Below are positions 1 to 12,100 of a stretch of 64,000 nt of DNA, one piece after another. This DNA comes from Haemonchus contortus (Eukaryota > Nematoda > Chromadorea > Rhabditida > Trichostrongylidae): NCBI GenBank assembly GCA_000469685.2, contig LS997563.1:7502437-7566436 (forward strand), read 5' to 3'. Numbering within the stretch: position 1 is the stretch's first letter; the number at the start of each line of letters is the position of its first letter. A program made the position numbers and the translations under genes. The notes beneath the pieces are model-generated. The model was not told the DNA's origin. It was given only the letters and a program-made list of their open reading frames with translations, and did no database searches.

Positions 1-1882
1 CTTGAAAAATCACACTTACAAGTGCCAGTCTATGTAATCGGAAAACGGTAGAACGTAATTAGGCACGAATATCACAGGAATAACAGTAGCCTGTAAGGCC
101 CTTTGTAAAGCAAGCTTGAAATATGGCATTCCCTCGTGGATAAGAACAAACTTGGACGCCTGAAACGAGGTTCCTGGATCAGACGATATAGCAAGGAAGA
201 GTTTTGACAAACCTTGAGCGCTTCTTCCCATTGCATCACTCTCCCAGCAACATCACATACCACGGAGGGCTGGTCATCACACTCATTGAGTATAGTTACA
301 TCCTTAATTGAAATACCTCAACAGGATATGATTTCAGCGTAAGCCTAATCGACATTTTTAACAATGGTATGGACGTTTAGTGCTTCACCCTTTTAAGCAT
401 TACACAGCAACAGCAATATTTATAGGATTACGTTAGTTTAGTAGTCCAGAGAAGAAACGCCGAACTCAAGAGGCTGAAATAAGCTGAAAGCATTCGAGCC
501 CTAAGAAGCCTAACTGGGTAAGTTAAGAACATCCAAATTTGAGAAAGCAGTATTAACCCGGATTTCACGAAGGCTAAGTGCTAAAGCCTAGATGATCTCT
601 GTGAAGGTCTGCAATGACTTCGCGATCATCTAAATAGATTTTGAAGACTTTCTGGATTAAAAAATACTCAACTAGTGACCTTAAATAATTCAATACCCAT
701 TCAGTTCGTTTATGTTATTTGCACTGAAATTTTTGTACAACATTGTGCTTTCATGCGCCTCAGTTTGAGTAAACTATGAATTTCAAGAGCATTCTCAATG
801 AACTTCTCTCAAGAGGTTGTTAAACAGATTCAAAAACTAGATTTTCCAGAGGTAGTATGAATTGTCCAGCCTTTGTTTTTGTTGATTTACTCAGTAGTAG
901 ATATTCAAATGATAATTACTGGTGAACTACTGTTCACTGTGAGTTTATCGAAAAAGAAAAATTCCCCAGAAACCTCTCGTATCTTACTTCTGAACGTGCA
1001 AAGGCCTCAAGGCTATCTTCTCGAAATGACGAAGACGCGTTGAACAACATCACCAGCAGGTTCTTGTGTGTTGATGAACTTGGAAGATTAGTAGCAGGAT
1101 GGTCACCGTAATACGGTGGTAGGGATATATCCAAGCGGTGCCGATACAAATGAAGAGGAATGATCGGGCTGAAAATATTGTGGAATAGAACTGTGGAGGA
1201 CTCCAACGATGGATGAAGGGAGGTAGTCATAACAACTCAAAAAAGAACACCAGACACAAACCTGGCCAATATGTGACGATAAGTATGATTCCAGTGTCCG
1301 ATTATGGTCAACATTAAAACATTGTAGAATCTGCAAAGTTAGAATGCTATGTAAATCTCCACACTGCAACAATAACACTAATTTTCTTCATAGATTATGG
1401 AGTCCATGGCTCAACGCACCTTTCCTCAAGCATATTTGCCACAGCACAAGCAGCATCAATGCTGGGAAAACGGTGAAGATTGAGAAAATCGATCCCAGGG
1501 AAGAATAGGCATGCTTGTTGATGATCCGAAACAGAATAAGGCAACAACATAGTCCGGATTGCATAAAATTCCTTTGAAGGAACAGGCGTCAAGACATTTC
1601 CATTCTGCAAAACCAAGAATGTGCAACGAACGGCGTAAGGCTTACGGTCAACATTTTGTCGCCATCAAACGCATAGTTTATTTATGTAGACATTCCCACC
1701 ACGCTAATTTCCCACCACGCTAATAAAAAGAAGGAATTTGCGCAATCAAATATCGACAAGCGGTGCATGTTTATCAAATGCGTACGATCACGATGACAAC
1801 TTGCAAAAGTCACGCATAGGAAAAGACCAGAGAGGCAAAAACCAGACAAGGCGAAGATAACAGTGATACGAAAGCCGTTCAA
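1..1882 (-). CDS. Exostosin-family (EXT2-like) glycosyltransferase, 3' end beyond window
   Basis: Probable type II Golgi/ER glycosyltransferase of the GT47 exostosin family, which in animals polymerises heparan sulfate. Predicted exons on the minus strand: 1604-1420, 1330-1262, 1168-988, 302-213 and 159-1; the introns agree in phase, one being only 53 bp. Seen: HQQACLFFPGIDFLN, the conserved N-terminal exostosin motif; LDISLPPYYGD; and, at the window edge, ALQRALQATVIPVIF followed by VLPFSDYIDW, the family's nucleotide-sugar-site signature. An open frame starting at 1882 (MNGFRITVIFALSGFCLSGL) looks like a signal anchor, but its join to the 1604 exon is unresolved. The motif order fits EXT2 somewhat better than EXT1; it could equally be the local rib-1 orthologue. 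It lies 680 bp downstream of chch-3 on the same strand. The family call is solid; the 5' exon and subfamily are less so. Confidence 0.75.
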
Positions 1883-2559
1883 GACAGAATTCCAGAAAAC
1901 TACAATTGTAAGTCAAACTACGGCCTACCTCATCTTCAACCCTTGTTATCGGCTGAATGTATACAGAAATCCTGCTGTAATCGAGCATGCAGCGTTGAGA
2001 TCGAAGGCATGTAGACAAAGAGCAATTCCGGTACCTATGAAAGCCAACCTTTACCCGAAAACAACGGTTTGAGGTTTGATCATGGTAAAGAAAACTCTGC
2101 CTACCTATGTAAGTTAGTGGGAGTACTGGGAGTCGTTAGTGTCCACACATTCACGATTTCAGTCTTTGGATGACGTAGCAGCGGTCGGAAGTACAATAAC
2201 CCGACCGCTAGCACTATGATACAGCCGTATAGCCATTTCATAAAGCTGACTAAATGCGTAAACAAAAATAATTAGGATCTTCGGTAAAATGTGATTTAAT
2301 TGGAGCAGAGGAATATAACCGTACGTAAACAGTGTCCGACAGGAAATCAAAGTAATCTGAACTATTTATCCTATACAGGTGTGTCAATATGTGAACCTGG
2401 TCAAGAATTCACAGATGTAAAACGCAACCGGCGCCGAGAACAATACAAAACGATAGAAATTTATGGCAGTCTTATAATTACATAAAACCAGAGTGACCAG
2501 ACTACCTCTTAAAAAATAAACAAAACAGCAATCTCCTAGAAAACGCTAAAAAATCTAAG

Positions 2560-4025
2560 CTACTTTCCTTTTAAAACCTCATCACGGAAGTCACTAACAC
2601 ACTTTTCATATGGGGCCAGTAGATGGCCACAATTCAGTACGCGATTTGGATTTGCTTTAATGCATTCCATGATTTCCTGAAAATGGAAAATAGTGTGACT
2701 TCTCACACCACTAGGAGGAATTCCCTCTTGACGTTCTTCAGAGCCAAACAATAGGAGTGCTTGAGCAAAACAGAAAATTCATGAAGGAACAAACCTTTTC
2801 GTGGTCGGCGCACACATTTTCCCTTTGATAAGAGAAGAATTTCTTTTCAACTCTCTCCACGGTTTCATTGAATACGCGTTTTCTCTCTTCGATGTCGTCA
2901 CCTATACAATGGTGGCCAGTGATGTCGGATGGCTAAAGAAATACGTATTCAGTTGGTTGCTTCAGTTTCCGTAAAAGGTACACGGTATGTCAAACTATCT
3001 TGATGTTTTTCTAGTCTCTTACTGCGCCCTTGTGATTTCGCTAAGCAAATAGCGGAAGCAGTCATGAGAGAGTTCCAGTTATGCATCGATGAGAGGAGAA
3101 TCTCCTCTGATTCGAGAGCGCATAAAAGGAATAATCAGCCAAATAACTCATCCTTTCAGAGAACAAAGTGGCTGGCAATAGATCTTCAATATTTTAAGTC
3201 GCCCTACTTCTATTTGATAGTGTTTTTCCGTCGCGATTCGCCATGAGCTTTCAGATGAAAGTTTAACTTTAGATACGCGCTTTGTCAGAAGCCGGACGTT
3301 TGGGCATGACCGCTACCCTCGCCATACATTGGCAGCCCAATCTTGACGTCTTTCATCAAATCGCGACTTTACTTTAAAAACTCTGGGGGAAAGAGCTATT
3401 TCCTCGTGATAGTCCCACAACCTACCGCTAATGACTTGTTAAATTACAACCAAAGATAGCAGACTAATTTTTTAATGAACCTATTAGCGCCTTACTGATG
3501 CAGGGCAGTCTCAATAAAACAACTATGCCACCACAAACGATGATCTAGACTAGAAAATGAAAACAAAAGAGTAATTTAAGATAGATGAGCCACCTGTCTT
3601 GCTTGCAACTCGGTAAGGTAAGACATCTCTCGTTTCAAGCGTTCTTTCTCCAGTCGTTCATGGGCTAGTTCATCCCTAAATATTCATGAATATTCGAAAA
3701 ATATTACTGTAACAGAAGATGCTCTGACAAAATAAAACAATAGCTTAGCCTTGCAAAGACATACAAGAAGCCAAAAAGGTAAAGATAAAACAAATTTAAC
3801 AGTACTTCAACCGCTCTGCTTCAGTACTTCCACCACCGGTTTGAGCATTTACTCTCTTAACCACATCGGAAGATACGCCAACAGTTCTGTAAGCGTTGAA
3901 CTTATCTCGGAGTATTCCATCCTCTAACAGGAAACTCGGATTGCCTACTTGTATTCCTCAGGAATTTCATCCCTATCTATACGGACTACATCTGGCTGTT
4001 CTTCCTGGCTTTGTGCAGAGCCCAT
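2560..4025 (-). CDS. chch-3: MICOS subunit MIC19 / CHCHD3 (CHCH-3)
   Basis: Mitochondrial inner-membrane cristae-junction protein of the MICOS complex. Exons 4025-3949, 3886-3806, 3675-3594, 3017-2984, 2901-2795 and 2676-2560 sum to 498 nt (165 aa plus stop) with matching phases. Seen: N-terminus MGSAQS, an N-myristoylation-type start as in mammalian CHCHD3; the short motif TVGVSSDVVKRVN typical of the family; a charged central coiled coil (HERLEKERLKREMSYL); and a C-terminal CHCH domain with twin CX9C, CADHEKEIMEC and CGHLLAPYEKC, which forms two disulfides by the Mia40 route. The 34-nt exon at 3017-2984 (RLEKHQDSLTY) was placed because it restores phase and matches the family's spacing; it uses a weak acceptor. 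Start chosen at 4025 because the next upstream methionine in frame gives no conserved sequence. Confidence 0.92.
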
Positions 4026-4234
4026 ACCTAGAATGGATGGTTGCCGAAAAAAATATTTGAAATTTTTGATGACTATCAAGCAAAGAAAAGTAGAAAACAA
4101 CGAATTAATCAAATGTTTACGACAAATGAATCTTGCAGTACAGATAAAACGGTGCACGAGCTCTTGCAGTCCTCATTACTGATTCTACGCAATGATGCAG
4201 ACTATTAAAGCAACCCGGGTAGATCGAACTCATG

Positions 4235-4490
4235 GGGTGTGGTGCGTTAGGAACGAAATGGTCGCGTCGCGGTGAGAAGGGCGTCGCGCGCGAAGGAATG
4301 TAGGGGTGCAGCCGTAGGTAAGAAATACAAGAACAACAGTGATAATAGTAGAATTGTGCATAAAATAATGATCGCGTATCGATTGAGCTGTATGAAGAAC
4401 GCTAGAGCTGTAATAACGGCGAATAAATGGTCCGCGACAGCCGCGTGCGGCAAATCGATTACCCAAAATCGTTCCTAACGTCCGTCTCCC
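4235..4490 (-). mobile_element. Mutator-like MITE, copy 1
   Basis: A 256-bp non-coding element. Its ends are imperfect inverted repeats: GGGTGTGGTGCGTTAGGAAC inward from the left and GGGAGACGGACGTTAGGAAC inward from the right on the other strand, sharing CGTTAGGAACGA exactly. It is flanked on both sides by the direct repeat gaactcatg (4226-4234 and 4491-4499), a 9-bp target duplication, the length expected for the Mutator superfamily. A second copy lies at 26524-26772 in opposite orientation. The open frames inside are not conserved between copies, so it is non-autonomous. Confidence 0.75.
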
Positions 4491-5748
4491 GAACTCATGC
4501 GAGCGTCGAGTGTTTTCTAATTCTACTTTTGCTGCCTTATATCCTTAGTTCCGACCTCCTCACAGAGCCTGGTGCTTTCACATTGTCGTGATTATTGCCA
4601 TTAAAACGGTAGTAGTGGGTGATGACCTAGCGATTGTAAAAAAGAATCGGAATCCACAATTTGGGTTTTAATCTTTTCTTTAGTTCGAAATTTGAAAGAT
4701 AAACTCAAGTCAGTGGAAGCGTTGTTTTGTCCGTGAATATGCTAAGGCTAGTATTACACGACAGAAGTCGCATATTTTAATGTCCCGTGAATGTGTGACA
4801 CAGTAACCCACACTATGCCCCAACCCACCTTCTCCTCGCCCGGTACCTTTTCTTGTGTCGTATATGTGACGGGTGTTTGGAGGTTCGAATGTGTCTTTGA
4901 GTTACTGTATAATACATTCACGGAACTTTAAAATCCGCCTTCTTTATTCGACAACTAGCTGCGGTGTCAAGCAGTCGTGGGATTACGGTAGCAAATTGAG
5001 ATCATCGTAAGGTCTCGTTTTAGCTGTAAACCTCGGTCACTGAATATAGAGGGTCAAAATTCCCTTAATCAAAATTCCATGTCTAACCTTATACGTTTAC
5101 AAATTAGTACACACTGATACAGGAGGATGATTTCAGTAGTCTAAGGATGAGTTACAGTATTATTTGCCCATTTCCTGAGAAGAGCTAGGTCGAAATGAAG
5201 GCAATTTCACCCTACCTAAAGGTCATTGAACTCTGAAATGACAAGGATAGCAAAAGTCTAAAAACTAGAATTATGAGTGACCCAGTCCCAGTTCGTTAAC
5301 CCTCAAAAAAAAGCCTCAATTCCTCCGAAACAAGGAATCCCTTGATTGTCTTCTGCATTGCAAGCGTTTATAGCTCTTTTAGACCTGTCCTCCTTCTGTT
5401 TGTGTAAGTGTGTGTTTTCGGCGATTTCACAGCGGAGCTTACTGTAAGCGGCAATGGTCTGTAAAATTTGTGACTTTTTGATTTTTTGAGTTTTAAGCGA
5501 ACCGTTCGAATTGTGAACAAGAAGGCCTTTCATTTACAGAGCTGCGAAAAGAATAATGTAGAGATCCTTAAAAGTTTCAGACATTGGATCAAAAGAGGCG
5601 TGGTATGAATTTGGCCGCAAGCTGGTACCATCAGAGTTTCTACGGATGCAGTTCCCTTTTTCACTCTTTCCAGCTTGCTTAGTTGCAAAACCAGTTTACG
5701 ACAGGACTGTGGGGGTGGTGGTCTATCAGAATAGCATATGAGATACGG

Positions 5749-5803
5749 GATCGCGCGAATTTTCCGCACGGATAGGGGTGACGTGCGGAAAATTCGCGCG
5801 ATC
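5749..5803. repeat. Perfect 22-bp inverted repeat (hairpin)
   Basis: Arms 5749-5770 and 5782-5803 are exact reverse complements, separated by 11 bases. Each arm begins GATCGCGCGAATTTTCCGCA. The arms are rich in CpG and far more GC-rich than the surroundings. It lies just beyond the 3' end of the lect-2-like gene. Confidence 0.85.
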
Positions 5804-6189
5804 GAGACAGTACTCAAAAGCTTTGTCGCGCTCCGAACATACAGTATCCTTTGAATAGCCATCAATAAATCTGGACCAAAATCGATATACGAAGATGCAG
5901 TGCCTTTGCATTATAACCAGATTAAAAACGAATAGTGTACACCATCGCTTTTTGGATCGTGTCCGCATTACATGACAGGTATACGTACCGCGGCGGAGCG
6001 GCCAAAAAGCTTATACTTCAAATCAGATCATGTCGGCTACGTTTTAAATCGATATCTTTACCATCAATAATGGAAAATATGCAAATCAACCACGATCAAT
6101 ACTGAGCATTCATGAGGATGATGAAATGAAATAATCAATGATAAGAACACTTTTCATCAATACGATTTTACAAGATCATTGCTTTCTTC

Positions 6190-9100
6190 CTATTTGAACA
6201 GGTCTGGTAGCTGTGGCAATTGGCATTTTTCGGCCGATATCACATCACTGATATCCACTACTCGGCCTTGATAGCGAACCTGTAAAGGCAGCTTATTAAT
6301 TATGAGATCTTTTTGGTCACATGCTGACGAAGGCACGCTTTTGTTTACATTTTACGTTAACAAACAAAATAATTGAATAAATAAAGTGACAAAAAGAATA
6401 TTGGAAGGACAGCAGAGATAAAGTAAGCCGTCATATGCATGCTTAATCAAGGAAACCATAGCATTTTTTGAATCGAGATATAAGGAGAGCTGGATATAAA
6501 GGTGCCTCAGGATGCGCCATGCACTTAGCCTGGGCTCACTCGATGTATTCGAAAAGGAGTATGACTTATGTCTTGATCCCACCAAATTATTTGTGACCGG
6601 ATTAGTCAGCCCTGAGAGGTTCGCTGCCTAGCCTGCATGGTTAGAATTCAAGTCCCAAGACAAGAAAATTGAATGCAACCCCTACCCATATGCAATCGCT
6701 TCGATATGTTTGGGAAGCTATAAAATCCTACCACCTTCTACTTTTCTATCCTATTTAGGTCTATTCCAGACGAATTTCAAAAATTAAAGTGAAAATGGAA
6801 AGACTACGGAATATTTATTTAAATGTTTATAGAGTAAGCATTTAGAGGAAAATCAGCCTCACCTCAAGGAAGACACTGTCTGGGCTGTTATCGCATTCAA
6901 GTCGAGTGCCGATGGGTTCTCCTTGTACAATTCGTTTTCGTCCAAATCCGATATCCTCCCTTGTTTTAACGTTGTAGAGGCGTACTTCAAATCCTTAAAT
7001 GTGAAATGATGTTGCTGTGTTTTGAAGGACTGCAAACTGTAAAGAAGTGCTGGATTTCTTTGTAAGTTGGGTTCCGATTACAGGACAAGTTAGGGTGTTC
7101 CCGCGCAAGCGTACGCGGTGCGGTTGCTAATTGTAGTTGGTGTGGGCAGATTACAAACGAAAAAATCATCTTTTTTAGCCGAATACTGGTGATTATCTTC
7201 TAAGGCGTGCACAAAAATAGTAAAGGAAGTTCGGAGTCAGGCAGTTTTCTTAGCAAGTGTCCAGCCTTAGAATTTGACTCCAAGCCCAACACTTCCAAGG
7301 ACCGGTGTGGTGTATAATCCCCTTCCAAAACAGAAATTCCCCCTGATTTAGTTTGCTAATGTTCGAGGAATTCTAGTAATTTTTTCAAGGTTTTGTTGAT
7401 TTTCGAAGTATAAACGCTAGCATACCTATCCAGTCGCCTGTGCCCACAATAAACATGCCATCATTGTCGCATCCCGTATAGGCACCATTTGGATCAAATA
7501 CCAGCCGAGTTCTGAATCTTCACTATTGCCTGGGATTTATTGATTAGGAAATGTAGATTACTCAGGTTCTCTCACCTTCCGACCAGCTCACCGGCTATCG
7601 GTGAATAGATCAATGGGGCTCGTTTTTCACCACCATCTTCATCCTCAACCATTCGGCATTCAATGTCCCATCCACGGACACCGTTGTACCTTCTGAATAT
7701 TTAAGATTTACCAGCCTTTTCGTACCAAAATCAGCGATTTTATTGATCTTCTTAGGCATGATATAACTCATACTTGTCAGATTTGAATGGCTCGCCAAGC
7801 AGCTTGTTCTTCGAGTTTGACTCGCAGATCTGTCCCGTGCACATACCTGAATGGTTCACGTAAAAAGGGAACAACGATTCGGCTCTGAGTCGAACAATTA
7901 GGGCTCCTAGTATGAACGGAGACTATTTTCTTCGAACAGATCAAGTATAGGAGGTAGATGGGTGTAATAAGTCGAAGTAACTAGAGCAACGGGCCCACTA
8001 GGTCAGCTCCTAACCGCCAATTACTCAAACTCTTGAATGGCCAGAACGAACCTAAGCGGAAAGGTGTGTAGTGTGGTTCTTTGAAGTGAGAACCTTGCGC
8101 AGTAATAAGACAAATCAACTTACAATTCTGAAGATGATAGGTGGGATCGATCAGTTTCCCTTCTCGATAAAGTTTCATTTCTATGTGAGGTTCAATTTCA
8201 GTCTGCGAGTCTTGTTCGAAGCAGGTCCTTAAAAATTAGTGTTATTATGAAAGTTCTGTGATTTATTCCTGCAGTTCGTCTCCGTGGTTACTTGCCTGTC
8301 GAGTGCTTTACCGATTTCCTCTCCGGCTTTCACTCTACCACCGTAGAAATCCAATTTCACTGATGAGATATGGACAGCATAACCTGAATCCGTAAGAGTT
8401 ATACATTTATACTTCGATGTGGGTTTGTCAGCCTATCGTACCCTCTTATCTTATTTCAATGATGATTGACCGAAAATTACGAAAATTACCTTGCCACTGT
8501 CCCGTGCCTTCAATACGAGCCCCATGATCGGCACACGACCTGTCGGCAGCACCACCAAATGGCCTCCAAAAGTACATCTCGCCCTCAATTGGTGAATAAA
8601 CTGGCGCATTAGCCGGGCATCGGATGTCCACACCATCAACGATCTCTCCATTAGTTCTGGAAACAATGATTACCACTAATCAAATGTTACAATACTTCTT
8701 AGTGTAAGTTTTCACAGAAATCAGTCAGTAGGAGCTCATGAAGTTCGAGTAGAACGCTTACAGATGGGCGCGCGGTCGCGGTGCGGTGATCAATATGTGT
8801 GTGTCGACCCGTTGCACAGTTTCTATTCGTTCTTGTTTTGGTGTCCTTCATAAAAAAAGTATCAAGTTTCTGTCAACAAACCTTTCGCTGTGAAAATTTC
8901 CGCATGATCCGTCAACATCAGGACATCGTCGTAGTTCGTTCTTTTCGTTGCTACCACACACTTTTACCATACATCCCAGACCATCCACTGAAACCACGGA
9001 GGATATTTAGATTTGAATAAACGAACTTCTAGGAACATCTGAGTCAAGCTCAATAGGTCCTGAAGAATATTCCAATCCATATTCTCACCACCCAAAATTT

Positions 9101-12100
9101 GCTCACTCAGTAGCCCAAAAACAAAAGAAAAACATGAACGTAAGCAAAAAATATCAGAACCCAATAATCATTACAGGGATAAGAAAGTAGGACTCAGCCT
9201 GTAACTATAATAAATGAAAGGTACAGTTTTATTTTGAGGGACCTTTCTTGAGCCGAAAAGCGAAGTATTGATTGGAAATAGCATCGGTAGTGAAAAAAGC
9301 GAGAAAATTTGCCGAATTCTAGAAAAATGAGGTTGCTCAAAAGTAGGAATAATAGAGGTTGGACGAGATGACCATGACGAAAATAACATGGAAGGGTTAT
9401 TCGGACGAGATTTCAGTTCGGCAATTGAGACAGCTGACTACATCAAACTAGAATTGTACAGAACTACCTTCCATTGTTGCTAGTGGCCATGACAAGTTGT
9501 TTGACCTTCCTACCTGGGACCTTCCTACCGTTGAAACTCGTCCAGGCATACACACGGAACAAACTTTGTGCCTTTATAACACCCTATTAAGGCCGTTTCC
9601 CGACCTAATAGTGCCAGATATGGTATACGTTGGGGCCACAAATTCATCCTGTAGTTGAATCTCAGGAACCATTTTTGTCATGAACTATGCCTATCAGAAG
9701 GGTATGGGCCATTCAGCTTTGGGATTTAACCGTGAGGTGAAAGAAGGGATCAAGCTGTCACTAGTTCGCTCAGATATTGGATTCTCCGGAGTGATTAGCG
9801 CCTCTTCTTGGTAGGTGTAGCGTTATTAGCGCTCATGGATTTTCGCATTGCTCCTACATTTTTTCCGGAGTTTTTTAGATTTTTGTGACAAATATTTGTC
9901 ACTGGGAACGCGGAACACCCTGTAGAGTAGGCCACCCATGTGTGAATTGAAAATGGGCATTTCTAGATGGCCTGGAATGAATAATTCGTTGGAAAAAGCT
10001 GTAGTAAAGCTGCATTAGCAATCGTTTCTCATTGCCGTACCCAAATGGATTTGGCCATAAACCCGACTTTATGTCCGAGCGAGGATTACGGCACGTAATG
10101 ATTGCCCAGAATAGAAAAAAAAACAATCTACACCCGCTCGATTCGATTCGATCATATTGTCAGTCTTAGAGGCAACCTACTCGAACCCAATGATAATGAG
10201 CAAGGGCTTTTGTCAATTAAAGCTCAGTTTTAAGACCAGAAAATCCTGCTCGAATGAGGACCTCTTCCTAACAATATTGAGCAAGGACCCCTGCCACTCT
10301 TGTAGCTTCTTTGGAACGAGTTCGTGGTGCTTTTCCTTCTCGTTTGTTATTTGGACCAGAAACTTGCGGCAGTCAACGTGGGATGGCCTTGTTGATTGAC
10401 TTTTTTGCAGCTTTTAGAATAAACAACGTGACTGACTGAAAACAACCCTGATTAGCCGCATTCTGAAAGAGAAATTGGCTCTATTTCAAATGCTATTCTG
10501 GTAGGCAAAATGTCGAGACTATCGAAAAACCCAAAGACAAAGAAATATTACGTTCAACTAAGATTCCAGCGCATATAAAGTAAGAGGGTAAAGTCGGAAT
10601 GCGAAAATCGGAGGGCATTCGCCAGACTATGAAATGACTAGAATCTAATTTGAAAAAAAATGAGAACAAGGTAAGTGGTGGTGGAAGTTTAGGGACACGT
10701 AGCGTTACTATCGAATTTTACAGTGGGGATTGTTGCGAAGACTCGAATAATAAGCGTCAATTCAATCTAAACAAAATAAAGGTGAAGTTAAAATTTTTGA
10801 CAATTAAATGAATTACTAATTGTAAGAAGTCTGGGGAAGTCGAAATGCCCTTGACGAATCAGAGGTAGCAATGAAAGTCCTTTGTCCACCTATCAAAAAA
10901 AAAACTGAGGACGATTTGTTTTAAAAAATCACTATGAGAATATGCTAGGGTCAATAATTGATCAATTATCGATTAGACCATGAATTGATAGAAGATTTGC
11001 TAGCTGAAACAGAGCTGACATTCAGGATAGCAGTTATTCAGCCTAGCCATGAGAAAGTCGTCTTCATGCGGTACCGATCCAATGTGAGCAAAGTACTAGG
11101 GTGGGCAGGAAATTAGGAATCCGAAGGCTCCAAAAGGTCCTTGTGTGTTTCATTATGCATCAAATGCCTCCTCAATTCTGTATTGAAAAGGAACGCATGG
11201 CGCACCTTAAGAAAGACTAGGGACTGCCGGTATTTTACCCTTCAGTTCTTTGAAAGACATTCAATTCAGCACCGAATGGGAGAACCAGTAACTCCCATCC
11301 AATACATATGGCCGTTCGCCTCATGAATAAGCAATAACTACTCACTAGGAACATGTCATTTAGAGTCTATTCACTGAAGTGGATACGGAGCAGCATGTAC
11401 GTAATTGGCTCGGAAAAAGAATGAAATATCGGAATATGTGGAGTGTTTAAGGTCAGACGGTATACGCCATGGAATCATAGGAATTCCACTGAACTCTGAG
11501 TGCGTTCCTACTGATTTGAGTGTCTTACAGACGGCAAACTTGAGAGGATCACATCATTGCACATTTTTCTCCAAATTCTTCCCCACGGAAAGGGAAGTTA
11601 AGGCTACCTTGGCGATCTTATGGAGCCTGTAAATTATATGCTCGGGGGCTATCCCCTTCAGAGTTTTTTCCAAAAGAACTGTAAAAATAATGTTCTAAAT
11701 CATGCTGTCAGCTTAGAAATTGGCCAAAACTGAGATTTAGACCCAATAGGATGGAACGTTCCATTCCGACGGATACACATCAAATCTTCCCAAAACTATG
11801 TATTATCTCGGAAAAGTATAATATATTATTGATCGATCTGTTTACCTCAGATGAAGGGCTCAGGGCTTATCCGAAATAGTGGTCGTTCAGCTTATTCTTA
11901 TTTGCCCATGGACAACTCGATAACATTCAGTATTATGACTTGATTTGTAATGAGAAACATGGGTGCACAACAAAAATGACAACAAAACAACAAGTAAACA
12001 TGGAAGAGGAAGTCAGCTGTCAAGTAAATATCAAAAAAATAGCGATTTAAAAGGGACTTTACAAAAAAGGATTTAAAAAGGAGAACAAAGGATCGACAAA

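Larger units (their letters stand above)
4026..6189. other. Intergenic stretch between chch-3 and lect-2-like gene
   Basis: No coding exon could be supported here. It holds a Mutator-like MITE (4235-4490) and a perfect 22-bp inverted repeat (5749-5803). A 111-codon open frame on the minus strand at 5530-5865 runs straight through the inverted repeat and has no family resemblance, so I treat it as chance. Confidence 0.6.

Noticed and set aside
4230..4466. 78-codon frame resembling one at 26564-26779
   Set aside because: The similarity is at DNA level because both are copies of one MITE; the frames differ in phase and contain no conserved protein.
5530..5865. 111-codon minus-strand open frame
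   Set aside because: Runs through the 22-bp inverted repeat and has no recognisable domain; overlapping frames are equally open.
8770..8966. Third copy of the Mutator-like MITE
   Set aside because: Only about 25 bases near 8940 resemble one end; the body does not align convincingly.
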